From positions 1 through 22,221 of the forward strand of contig CAYLGT010000012.1 of NCBI GenBank assembly GCA_964383465.1: a DNA stretch of 22,221 bases, given 5' to 3'. How positions within the stretch are numbered: position 1 is the first letter of the stretch; every line of letters starts with the position of its first letter. The stretch comes from CAYLGT01 sp964383465. GTDB taxonomy: Bacteria > Patescibacteriota > Saccharimonadia > Saccharimonadales > Saccharimonadaceae. This document shows, piece by piece, positions 1-6,702 of this stretch. The translations under genes and the position numbers were made by a program. The notes below the pieces were generated by a model. That model was not told where the DNA came from, ran no database searches, and saw only the letters and a program-made list of their open reading frames with translations.

Positions 1-2
1 TG

Positions 3-78
<76 letters not shown>

Positions 79-94
79 ACGAGCAGCACCGCTG

Positions 95-123
95 ATTGTA
101 ACAGATGTCGCCGAAGTTGAAAA
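95..123 (-). promoter_or_regulatory. promoter of tRNA-Pro
   Basis: On the minus strand a -35 TTTTCA (118-123) and a -10 TACAAT (95-100) are separated by 17 nt. Transcription would start near 88, about ten bases before the mature tRNA 5' end at 78. The -35 is weak (4 of 6). Confidence 0.5.
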
Positions 124-126
124 GAG

Positions 127-489
127 TTAGGCGGTCCGATACTGTGTATCTTCTTTGTCCTGAGCCTCACGATCATGCAGATACTCTGACAGTTGACGAG
201 AAAATTGCTCAACCGCCGTGAAGCGATTGCGCAGATCGTTGATAGCCTGTGAGAGCTGCATGTTCTGTGGGTCGGTCGCAGGGTTGTGCCCTAGCGTGTT
301 TGCCACCGTGTTCTGCATCTGATGTACCGCGAGCTCGAGGTTCATGAGTCTCGTCGACAACGCTTGAACGTCACGACTTACACGGTTCATACCATCGACA
401 ACATGAGAGATATGTGACACTTCATTGCTTAAATGATGAAGCGCATCCTGGACAGCTCGCTGGACATCAGCTCTGCTTAAATCCGCCAT
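127..489 (-). CDS. small coiled-coil protein of unknown function
   Basis: I do not recognise this 120-residue protein. It is polar, cysteine-free and without a signal peptide or membrane segment. Hydrophobic residues recur in heptad fashion over about residues 10-70 and 78-105, suggesting two helices separated by a short linker (HNPATDP, about 68-74), so an oligomeric helical bundle is likely. It starts 12 nt after the rny stop codon. Its start has no Shine-Dalgarno site but a TATACT box 6 nt upstream, abutting the rny stop, so it is probably expressed as a leaderless mRNA as well as by read-through from rny. A link to RNA turnover is guesswork from position only. Confidence 0.75.
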   Translation of the reverse strand: MADLSRADVQRAVQDALHHLSNEVSHISHVVDGMNRVSRDVQALSTRLMNLELAVHQMQNTVANTLGHNPATDPQNMQLSQAINDLRNRFTAVEQFSRQLSEYLHDREAQDKEDTQYRTA

Positions 490-495
490 ATTTTC

Positions 496-501
496 AGTAT
501 A
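496..501 (-). promoter_or_regulatory. -10 box, leaderless promoter of the coiled-coil gene
   Basis: TATACT on the minus strand lies directly after the rny stop codon TAG (502-504) and 6 nt before the ATG at 489. The expected start of transcription therefore falls at or next to the start codon. No good -35 is visible at 17 nt. Confidence 0.5.
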
Positions 502-2010
502 CTACTTGGCAAATTCGATAGCACGCGTTTCACGAATAACGCTCACCTTGATCGTACCTGGATACTGCATGGTACTTTCTATCTTTGTAGCGATGTCACG
601 TGCGAGTTTTATGCTACTGAGATCGTCAATTTTTTCAGGACGTACGATAACACGGACTTCACGACCCGCGCTGATAGCGTAGGCTTTGTCGATGCCGTCA
701 AAGCTGGTAGCGACATTTTCGAGGTCGCGCATGCGCTCTACGAAGTTTTCAGCGGAAATGTTTCGGGCACCAGGGCGAGCAGCCGACAGCGCGTCACAGA
801 CACGAACGATCAGTGCTTCGGGAGTTGTCGCTTCTACGTCGTCATGGTGAGCTTCGATTGCATGGCAGATAGCGTCGCTCATACCATACTTGCGAGCAAG
901 CTCTGCGCCGATATGGTGGTGTTTGCCTTCCATGCGGTGCGTGACTGCCTTGCCGACATCATGCAGAAGCGTCGCGGTCTTTGTGATGCGAACGTCGGCG
1001 CCGATCTCTTCGGCGATCAAGCCAGACAACTGAGCCATTTCGGTGCTGTGTTTGAGGACGTTTTGACCATAACTCGTTCGGAACTTGAGTTCACCCAGAA
1101 GGCGCAGCATCTCTTTTGGTATACCAACCACACCACACTCTCGAGCTGCGTCTTCACCGGCACGTTCAACTTCTTTGTCAATCTGTTTATGTGCCTTTTC
1201 AACAACTTCCTCGATACGTGCTGGGTGAACGCGACCATCTTTCATGAGCATCTCAAGGCTCAAACGCGCCACCTGACGTCGCACAGGGTCAAAGCTACTT
1301 AGCACAATCATACCTGGTGTATCGTCGACTAGTATGTCAACTCCGGTCGCACGCTGCAGTGCCTGGATATTTCGACCTTCCTTACCGATAATGCGACCTT
1401 TCATCTCTTCATCGGTGAGCTTGATGGCTGTAACTGTACGTTCGGCGGTTACCTCGGAGCTCATACGCTCCATGGCAGTAACGAGAATCGTTTGCGCGCG
1501 TTCTTCGGCGTCATCCTGTGCATCTTTTTGCAGCTTCGTGATCAAGCCCTTGAGGTCTTCTTTTATGTCACGTTCGGTCATCTTGAGCAGATGAGCTTCG
1601 GCATCTTTCTTACTGAGCTTAGCGATCTTCTCGAGCTTCTCCTGCTGCTTGGTACGAATGTCACGAATCTCGTTCTTGAGAGACTCTACTTCGTCCTCGC
1701 TGACTCGTAGCTTCTCGGCGCGTCGGTCGAGCTCTTCTAGTTTGCGATCGAGATTGACTTCACGGTCAGCGACACGGTTTTCAGCTTTTTTGATTTCCTT
1801 GCGACGTTCGTCTTCTTCCTTTTTTGCCTCTTCAGCAACTTTGAGCGCTTCATCTTTTGCTTTCAAAACGATGTCGCTCGCTTTGTGCTTAGCATCGGCA
1901 ATCGTCTTGTCTGCCTGTCGAGCTGTTGTTGACCCCTTTCGCTGCGAGTAGACTGTTGTGGCGCCAACGCCAAAAACAGCACCGACAACTGCGATGAGTG
2001 CTTCTATCAT
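502..2010 (-). CDS. rny: ribonuclease Y
   Basis: Membrane-anchored endoribonuclease that starts mRNA decay in bacteria lacking RNase E. The 502 residues are close to the usual 510-520. Order: an N-terminal membrane segment (about 1-20, followed by a basic stretch), a long charged coiled coil (about 30-190), a KH RNA-binding domain around IIGKEGRNIQALQ (about 208-220) and an HD phosphodiesterase domain with its metal-binding HD pair in LLHDVGKA (about 348-355). The ATG at 2010 is supported by the AAAGGA site 7 nt upstream. Unlike many genes here it has a real leader. The coiled-coil gene and tRNA-Pro follow downstream. Confidence 0.97.
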   Translation of the reverse strand: MIEALIAVVGAVFGVGATTVYSQRKGSTTARQADKTIADAKHKASDIVLKAKDEALKVAEEAKKEEDERRKEIKKAENRVADREVNLDRKLEELDRRAEKLRVSEDEVESLKNEIRDIRTKQQEKLEKIAKLSKKDAEAHLLKMTERDIKEDLKGLITKLQKDAQDDAEERAQTILVTAMERMSSEVTAERTVTAIKLTDEEMKGRIIGKEGRNIQALQRATGVDILVDDTPGMIVLSSFDPVRRQVARLSLEMLMKDGRVHPARIEEVVEKAHKQIDKEVERAGEDAARECGVVGIPKEMLRLLGELKFRTSYGQNVLKHSTEMAQLSGLIAEEIGADVRITKTATLLHDVGKAVTHRMEGKHHHIGAELARKYGMSDAICHAIEAHHDDVEATTPEALIVRVCDALSAARPGARNISAENFVERMRDLENVATSFDGIDKAYAISAGREVRVIVRPEKIDDLSSIKLARDIATKIESTMQYPGTIKVSVIRETRAIEFAK

Positions 2011-2017
2011 AGTGGTG

Positions 2018-2023
2018 TCCTTT
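2018..2023 (-). promoter_or_regulatory. Shine-Dalgarno site of rny
   Basis: AAAGGA on the minus strand lies 7 nt before the ATG at 2010 and fixes the start of RNase Y. Just upstream, TAGAAC (2025-2030 on the plus strand) and GTTCTA (2047-2052) form a 6-bp inverted repeat with a 16-nt loop, which could fold next to the ribosome site. It is too weak to claim as a regulator. Confidence 0.6.
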
Positions 2024-2160
2024 CTAGAACGTTTCAGTGACCTAGGGTTCTAACAATCGCTATCACTTCACTAGTTACGAGCCGCAAATGGTCATAAAAC
2101 TATAAAATTTTCCTACGCGCGCGGCAGGTCGTTGCATGTTATACACGAGTGACCTCGTCC

Positions 2161-2189
2161 GCTATATAAAACTATACGCTAGTTATCAA
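2161..2189 (-). promoter_or_regulatory. candidate rny promoter in the 189-nt non-coding gap
   Basis: On the minus strand TTGATA (2184-2189), a 17-nt spacer and TATAGC (2161-2166) would start transcription near 2154 and give a leader of about 145 nt. An alternative -10, TATAGT at 2099-2104, lacks a matching -35 and would give a leader of about 80 nt. The gap 2011-2199 holds nothing else I can support. A short ACGAG-GTCA-CTCGT stem-loop near 2145-2158 lacks a T tract and is not a convincing tsaB terminator. Confidence 0.35.
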
Positions 2190-2199
2190 GTCGTGAAAA

Positions 2200-2589
2200 C
2201 TACTTTTTCGGACTGGTTATACGGGCTTCCGCGCCATAAAACGGTAGTACCGAACCATCATTTTGGCCAGCGCCAAGTCCCTGAACAGCGCGCTGCCTCC
2301 AGTCGTCGCCTAACGTTCCAACAAGCGGAAGTGACGCCGCATAGGCGAGCGTGTTCATCACGGTAATGCTTATCCTAAGCCCGGTAAAACTTCCCGGACC
2401 CCTAAAAACAAATAAGCCCTGAAGTGTGTGAATAGTCTGGTCGTGAGCCCCAAGAAATTGTTCTATGTGAGCTAAAATTCCATGAGCCAGGGTGCGGTCA
2501 GCTTCCCAGGTTTCCTGTGCAACCAGTGTTTCGCCTTCATACAGGTACAGCTCTGCCACTGGACTATCGGTACGAATACCAAAATACAT
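2200..2589 (-). CDS. tsaB: short TsaB, t6A tRNA-modification partner
   Basis: TsaB is the ASKHA-fold scaffold that, with TsaD and TsaE, adds threonylcarbamoyl to A37 of tRNAs reading ANN codons. The family signature is visible in the centre: FVFRGPGSFTGLRISITVMN (about 61-80), followed by ASLPLVGT. At 129 residues it is little more than half the usual 220-240; the C-terminal ASKHA lobe is absent. The sequence after the stop codon has no resembling reading frame, so this looks like a genuinely shortened protein, not a frameshift. Its ATG follows the tsaE stop codon after 1 nt, with no Shine-Dalgarno site, so translation is probably coupled. The retained part contains the helices that bind TsaD in the family. 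Confidence 0.85.
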   Translation of the reverse strand: MYFGIRTDSPVAELYLYEGETLVAQETWEADRTLAHGILAHIEQFLGAHDQTIHTLQGLFVFRGPGSFTGLRISITVMNTLAYAASLPLVGTLGDDWRQRAVQGLGAGQNDGSVLPFYGAEARITSPKK

Positions 2590-2590
2590 T

Positions 2591-3040
2591 TTAGAGTACC
2601 TCTTTCAAATATAGATAGCGCTCCGGCACTTTGCTCTCGAGTGTGCGCCCATTGCCATCAGGCGTATAGGCAATCGAAATCACTACTCGTTCACCAGGCA
2701 GCACTTCAGCCAATGTCTCGCCCCACTCAACGACCGTGACTACCTGTGGATCATTCACGGATTCAGCAAACTCATACTCCAAAACACCTGCGTCCTGAAG
2801 CCGGTACATGTCGTAGTGATGAAGCGCCAGACCATCTCGTGCGCCATAGACTCGTGACAAGGTGAAACTAGGGCTCTGCACCTCATCATCTGCCTCGAGC
2901 CCCAGACCTATCCCCTTCACGAGTGTGGTTTTGCCAGCCCCAACATCACCGACAAGCTCCAGCACTTCACCGCCCCTTAGTACTCGCCCTAGAGATTCAC
3001 CGAGCAGTTTCATGTCAGCCTCTGTCTTGATCTGTTTCAT
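2591..3040 (-). CDS. tsaE: TsaE, ATPase of t6A tRNA modification
   Basis: Small P-loop ATPase needed for turnover of the TsaBD complex. At 149 residues it has the usual length. Walker A is GDVGAGKTT (about 31-39), followed by the family's SPSFTLSRVY segment, HHYDMYRL and VVEWGE near 107-112. It shares an operon with tsaB, whose start lies 1 nt after its stop. tsaD is not in the window. The start at 3040 has TATAGT 7 nt upstream and no ribosome site, so the mRNA is probably leaderless. It is divergent from pilB with a 67-nt gap. Confidence 0.93.
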   Translation of the reverse strand: MKQIKTEADMKLLGESLGRVLRGGEVLELVGDVGAGKTTLVKGIGLGLEADDEVQSPSFTLSRVYGARDGLALHHYDMYRLQDAGVLEYEFAESVNDPQVVTVVEWGETLAEVLPGERVVISIAYTPDGNGRTLESKVPERYLYLKEVL

Positions 3041-3047
3041 GCTGTCT

Positions 3048-3053
3048 ACTATA
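3048..3053 (-). promoter_or_regulatory. -10 box, leaderless promoter of tsaE-tsaB
   Basis: TATAGT on the minus strand lies 7 nt before the tsaE ATG. A weak -35, TTTTGA, sits at 3071-3076 with 17-nt spacing. The divergent pilB promoter lies 40 bp away, so the two overlap back to back. Confidence 0.45.
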
Positions 3054-3092
3054 CGACGGAGGTACCCAGATCAAAAAGCATAAGCAGTGCTG

Positions 3093-3098
3093 TATACT
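3093..3098 (+). promoter_or_regulatory. -10 box deciding the pilB start
   Basis: TATACT lies 9 nt before the ATG at 3108. The in-frame GTG at 3087 overlaps or precedes this box and would be upstream of the transcript start, so ATG 3108 is the better start. No -35 is evident. Confidence 0.45.
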
Positions 3099-3107
3099 AA
3101 ATGCAGT

Positions 3108-4700
3108 ATGAGAATTTCGGACGAGACCACTCTACGCTTGTTGCGTGATCACGACAAGCTAACAGATGAGCAAGTCGAACGGCTACAGGACGAACAGAAA
3201 AAATCAGGTCGTCCTTTGCAAGCATTGGTCGTAAAACTAGATATGGCTTCAGAAAAAGACCTGACTCAGCTCTATGCAGAGTACGCCGACATTCCTTTCG
3301 TTGAAATTACGCCAAAAGAAGTACCAAAAGAAGTTCTCATGTCACTCCCTGAACGTATGGCTCGTCAGTACAATGCGGTCGTGTTCAAAATAGAAGCTGG
3401 CGTGAAATATCTGGCCATGGAAGACCCAGACGATGTTCAGGGGCTCGACTTCATCCAGAAACAAATTGGCTCAGACTACAAGCTGTTCGTTGCAACAAAA
3501 GAGAACATCTTACAGACACTTGAAAACTACCGCGATGGTGTGGCCGAAGAGCTTGACGAAGTTATCGCGATCCAGGAAGAGGATGCTGCCGACGCCCAGG
3601 AGTCCGTCTCCGAAGAAGAGATCGCCGAAGACTCTCCGGTGGCACAAACGGTCAACCTGATACTCGAATACGCCATCCGTTCTAACGCGAGCGACATCCA
3701 CATCGAGCCGCGCGAGGAATACTTACAGGTTCGCTACCGTGTCGACGGTGTCCTAAAGGAAGCAAACCGTTTNNNNNNNNNNNNNNNNNNNNNNNNNNNN
3801 NNNNNNNNNNNNNNNNNNNNNNNNNNNNNNNNNNNNNNNNNNNNNNNNNNNNNNNNNNNNNNNNNNNNNNNNACCGGTTCCGGAAAATCCACCAGTCTCT
3901 TTAGCGCCCTCACTATTCTCAACAAACCCGATGTAAATATCTCAACAGTAGAAGATCCGGTCGAGTATAAAATTGTTGGCGCCAACCAAACCCAGGTTAA
4001 CCCTGTAGCTGGTATGACCTTCATTGCCGGACTCCGCGCTCTGCTGCGACAAGACCCTAACATCATCATGGTTGGTGAGATTCGTGACGGTGAAACAGCT
4101 AACCTGGGCGTGCAGGCGGCACTGACCGGTCACCTCGTCTTTAGTACGCTCCACACCAACAACGCCGCCACTTGTCTTCCACGTCTTTTGGACATGGGTA
4201 TCGAACCATTTTTGATCGCCAGTACCGTGCGGATCGTCATCGGTCAACGCCTCGTGCGTCGTTTGTGTAACAACTGCAAACAGTCATACACTCCTGAACA
4301 AAAGGAGCTCATAGGTATAGGCGAAATGTTCGCGCTGGAGCGTCAAGGCATGATGCAGTACATGCATTCCCTCGAGAAGCAGGCTGCGTCCGAAGGCATC
4401 GGAAGCGATATCGGGGACGAACTCTCAAGCACCGAAACAACCATCACCCGACTCTACAAACCAAATCCAGAAGGATGTGATGAGTGCAACCACGCTGGCT
4501 TTAAAGGTCGCATGGGAATCTACGAAACGCTCGCCAACTCAAACGAGATCCAAAAACTCATCGTGGCAAATGCCACCAGCAACGACATCCAGGAACAAGC
4601 GGTTCGTGAAGGCATGATGACGATGCAGACAGATGGCTTTATCAAGGCGCTGCGTGGACAAACAAGTATCGAAGAAATCCTAAGGGTTACCAGGGAATAA
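3108..4700 (+). CDS. pilB: PilB, pilus assembly ATPase (interrupted by a sequence gap)
   Basis: Hexameric cytoplasmic ATPase that powers pilus extension. From ATG 3108 (MRISDETTLRLL): an N-terminal MshEN/T2SSE_N domain (about 1-140), an acidic linker, then the ATPase core opening with SDIHIEPREEYLQVRYRVDG. The core is cut by exactly 100 N (3773-3872). It resumes at TGSGKSTS, the end of Walker A, followed by the Asp box, Walker B in IIMVGEIRDGET and the His box LTGHLVFSTLHTNNA. Two cysteine pairs (CNNC and CDEC) form the zinc site. They lie 66 residues apart, about 30 more than I expect for PilB, with an acidic, Met-rich insert between them. Relatives have about 100 residues where the gap stands, so the true gene is longer than shown. 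pilC follows after 3 nt. Confidence 0.93.
   Translation: MRISDETTLRLLRDHDKLTDEQVERLQDEQKKSGRPLQALVVKLDMASEKDLTQLYAEYADIPFVEITPKEVPKEVLMSLPERMARQYNAVVFKIEAGVKYLAMEDPDDVQGLDFIQKQIGSDYKLFVATKENILQTLENYRDGVAEELDEVIAIQEEDAADAQESVSEEEIAEDSPVAQTVNLILEYAIRSNASDIHIEPREEYLQVRYRVDGVLKEANRXXXXXXXXXXXXXXXXXXXXXXXXXXXXXXXXXXTGSGKSTSLFSALTILNKPDVNISTVEDPVEYKIVGANQTQVNPVAGMTFIAGLRALLRQDPNIIMVGEIRDGETANLGVQAALTGHLVFSTLHTNNAATCLPRLLDMGIEPFLIASTVRIVIGQRLVRRLCNNCKQSYTPEQKELIGIGEMFALERQGMMQYMHSLEKQAASEGIGSDIGDELSSTETTITRLYKPNPEGCDECNHAGFKGRMGIYETLANSNEIQKLIVANATSNDIQEQAVREGMMTMQTDGFIKALRGQTSIEEILRVTRE
3773..3872. other. 100-N scaffold gap inside pilB
   Basis: Exactly 100 N lie between the start of the PilB ATPase core and the end of its Walker A motif. 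By family comparison about 300 bp should stand here, so the run is a placeholder. Reading frame and length across it carry no information. Confidence 0.95.
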
Positions 4701-4703
4701 CGT

Positions 4704-5924
4704 ATGGCTAGTTTTACCTACCAGGCAACCAACTCCGCCGGTAAAACTGTTAGTGGTGTCATCACCGCAACTGACAAAGTTGCCGCCATGGCAATCATGA
4801 ACAAGCAGAATCTGAAGCCAATTAGCATCGAGCTAATGTCGGACGTAAAAAAACGCGGAAAGGGCTTTTTCAAACCAAAAGTTAAAATCACCGACCTCGT
4901 TTTGTTTACGCGTCAGCTCAGCACCATGGTCAGTGCCGGAGTACCTCTGCTACGCTCACTCAACACCCTGTACGCCCAGGTTGAAAACCCTACTCTGCGT
5001 GAAATCATCGGTGACCTGGTAAAAGATGTTCAGGGAGGTGTATCACTTGCCGACGCTATGCAAAAACATCCTGACGTCTTCAGCGACATCTTCGTCAACA
5101 TGGTGCGGGCTGGTGAAGCAGCCGGAATTGTCGACGATATCCTCAAGCGCCTCGCATCTCAGGTAGAAAAAAATGCCAGTATGCGTAAGAAGATCAAGAG
5201 CGCCAGCACCTACCCTATGGTGCTGCTTATCCTCACCGTCGGGGCGTTTATGGGGTTGATGATTTTCATCATCCCTCGTATCGCCGAAATCCTCAAAGAC
5301 ATCGGTGGCCCCGATGCCAAGCTGCCGGTTATTACCCAGGTCATGATCGACATTAGCGGATTTATGACTCACTACTGGTACATCGTCATAGGTGGTGCAG
5401 CACTGCTTATTTTCGCCATCCGCCGGTACATCAAAACTCCTGCAGGGCGCCTTCAATTTCACGCCCTCGTCCTTAAAGTACCCATCCTGAAAAATCTCAT
5501 CACAAAAATCGCCGTTGCCCGTTTCACTCGCACCTTTGCTGCTCTGATCGGGGCCGGAGTAAGTGTCGTCGAGGCGCTCAAAGTCACCTCTCGTGCTGTA
5601 GGTAACGATGTGTACCGAAAGGCTATTGACGATGCCGCCAACGAAGTCGTCAACGGTCGGCAGCTCTCACAGGCTATCGAAGGCAACAAACTATTCCCAG
5701 GAATTGTCCCGCAGATGCTCGCCGTGGGCGAAGAAACCGGCCAAACAGACGTCGTACTCGTAAAGGTTGCTGATTTTTATGATGAAGAAGTCGACGCCAT
5801 TATCGACAGCCTCAGCTCTATACTTGAACCGGTCATGATTGTCATCATGGGTGGTATGGTTGGACTCGTTGCAGCAAGTGTCATGGGCCCTATTGCTAGC
5901 CTTTCGCAAAACGTCGGTAGCTAA
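4704..5924 (+). CDS. pilC: PilC, inner-membrane platform protein of the type IV pilus
   Basis: Polytopic platform protein that couples the PilB motor to pilin insertion. The 406 residues match the usual length of about 400. Two T2SF repeats are seen, the first with TRQLSTMVSAGVPLLRSL (about 72-89) and the second with FTRTFAALIGAGVSVVEAL. Hydrophobic membrane segments follow each repeat (about 172-195 and 223-242) and one is at the C terminus (about 375-397). The ATG lies 3 nt after the pilB stop, with AGGG 8 nt upstream, so the two genes form one operon. The strong pilin promoter starts 5 nt after its stop. Confidence 0.97.
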   Translation: MASFTYQATNSAGKTVSGVITATDKVAAMAIMNKQNLKPISIELMSDVKKRGKGFFKPKVKITDLVLFTRQLSTMVSAGVPLLRSLNTLYAQVENPTLREIIGDLVKDVQGGVSLADAMQKHPDVFSDIFVNMVRAGEAAGIVDDILKRLASQVEKNASMRKKIKSASTYPMVLLILTVGAFMGLMIFIIPRIAEILKDIGGPDAKLPVITQVMIDISGFMTHYWYIVIGGAALLIFAIRRYIKTPAGRLQFHALVLKVPILKNLITKIAVARFTRTFAALIGAGVSVVEALKVTSRAVGNDVYRKAIDDAANEVVNGRQLSQAIEGNKLFPGIVPQMLAVGEETGQTDVVLVKVADFYDEEVDAIIDSLSSILEPVMIVIMGGMVGLVAASVMGPIASLSQNVGS

Positions 5925-5929
5925 AACCG

Positions 5930-5957
5930 TTGACTCCTTAGCGCTTACGGTTATAAT
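5930..5957 (+). promoter_or_regulatory. strong promoter of the major pilin gene
   Basis: TTGACT (5930-5935), a 16-nt spacer and a perfect TATAAT (5952-5957). Transcription would start near 5964 and give a leader of about 70 nt. It is one of the two best promoters in the window, as expected for an abundant structural protein. Confidence 0.8.
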
Positions 5958-6018
5958 GTGACTTAGATGCCCGTACTTTCTTTATGGGATATCATGTAAA
6001 CAACTAAACAATTTACTT

Positions 6019-6025
6019 AAGGAGG
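6019..6025 (+). promoter_or_regulatory. strong Shine-Dalgarno site of the major pilin
   Basis: AAGGAGG ends 9 nt before the ATG at 6035. It selects that ATG over the in-frame GTG at 6026, which directly adjoins the site. Confidence 0.8.
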
Positions 6026-6034
6026 GTGGGCTAC

Positions 6035-6517
6035 ATGGTCTCACTTAAGCAAAAACAGTCCGGTTTCACGATCGTCGAGCTCTTGATCGTTATCGTGATC
6101 ATCGGTATCCTCGCCACACTGGTCATCGTGACCTTCTCAGGCGTACAACAGAAAGCTCGAGACTCCGAGCGAAAAACAGACATCAACGCAGTTGCTAACG
6201 TCCTCGAGGCGTTCTACGCAAACAAAGGGTACTACCCTGACACTGCAGAGATTAACTCAGACCCTGCAACCGCAGGAACTTGGCGAAACATCAACGCCGC
6301 AGACTTCAAGGTCGACATGAAGTCGTTTGCTGACCCTAAGAATGCAGCAACTCAAACGTTGACCGACGGTGCTCTCGTAGCAGGTACCTACAACTACTTC
6401 TACGCACCGTCAGGCTGTAGCGGTACGGCTCCTGACCGCCAGTGTACTGGCTATGTTCTCGAGACTAACCTCGAGAACACCTCAGGTGGCTCTACCTTCA
6501 AGCGTGAATCTGTCTAG
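6035..6517 (+). CDS. type IV major pilin (PilA-like prepilin)
   Basis: Probably the major pilus subunit. After a short basic leader (MVSLKQKQSG) comes the class III signal G|FTIVELLIVIVIIGIL, with the cleavage glycine at residue 10, Phe at +1 and Glu at +5. The hydrophobic helix is followed by an alpha1 region (VQQKARDSERKTDINAVANV). The 160-residue precursor has a small globular head with two cysteines (CSGTAPDRQC) that could form a short disulfide loop, and a Gly-rich end. Consensus promoter, perfect ribosome site and terminator around a single gene point to high expression. It follows pilBC and converges with the minor pilin operon. It is called major from its size and expression signals. 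Confidence 0.9.
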   Translation: MVSLKQKQSGFTIVELLIVIVIIGILATLVIVTFSGVQQKARDSERKTDINAVANVLEAFYANKGYYPDTAEINSDPATAGTWRNINAADFKVDMKSFADPKNAATQTLTDGALVAGTYNYFYAPSGCSGTAPDRQCTGYVLETNLENTSGGSTFKRESV

Positions 6518-6532
6518 TAGCTAGCAGTTCTA

Positions 6533-6567
6533 AAAAGAACCTCGCACACCGCGAGGTTCTTTTATTT
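6533..6567. terminator. bidirectional intrinsic terminator
   Basis: A 13-bp stem (6533-6545 with 6551-6563) encloses the 5-nt loop ACACC and is followed by a T-rich run; on the other strand it ends in TTTTT. It lies between the major pilin and the converging pilVWX operon and can stop both. The rest of 6571-6702 shows no gene, only a 6-bp palindrome at 6618-6630. Confidence 0.9.
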
Positions 6568-6702
6568 AGCTTGCTTATTCTAGTACCCTGCGAAGCACAC
6601 CATTTCCCGTACAGACCCAGGACTGTCCTGCATTTAAACGAGACACGCACCCAGAGTCTAGCCTACGCCCATGCTGCCACTGCCCCTAATAATAGATATC
6701 GC

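Noticed and set aside
844..1302. 152-codon open frame on the plus strand inside rny
   Set aside because: It is antisense to the KH and HD region of RNase Y, which is well supported, and the translation resembles no protein.
2011..2199. A missing C-terminal half of TsaB produced by a frameshift
   Set aside because: The region downstream of the tsaB stop has no TsaB-like or long frame in any phase.
3087..3107. GTG start of pilB giving a seven-residue longer protein
   Set aside because: The TATACT box lies between this GTG and the ATG at 3108, so a transcript starting there would not contain the GTG.
6618..6630. Palindrome CAGGAC-T-GTCCTG as an operator
   Set aside because: It is isolated in a gap between two gene ends, not near a promoter, and too short to support a function.
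6571..6702. Plus-strand frame running into the pilX-like gene from the intergenic gap
   Set aside because: It runs antisense into a well-supported gene, has no start signal, and lies downstream of a strong terminator.
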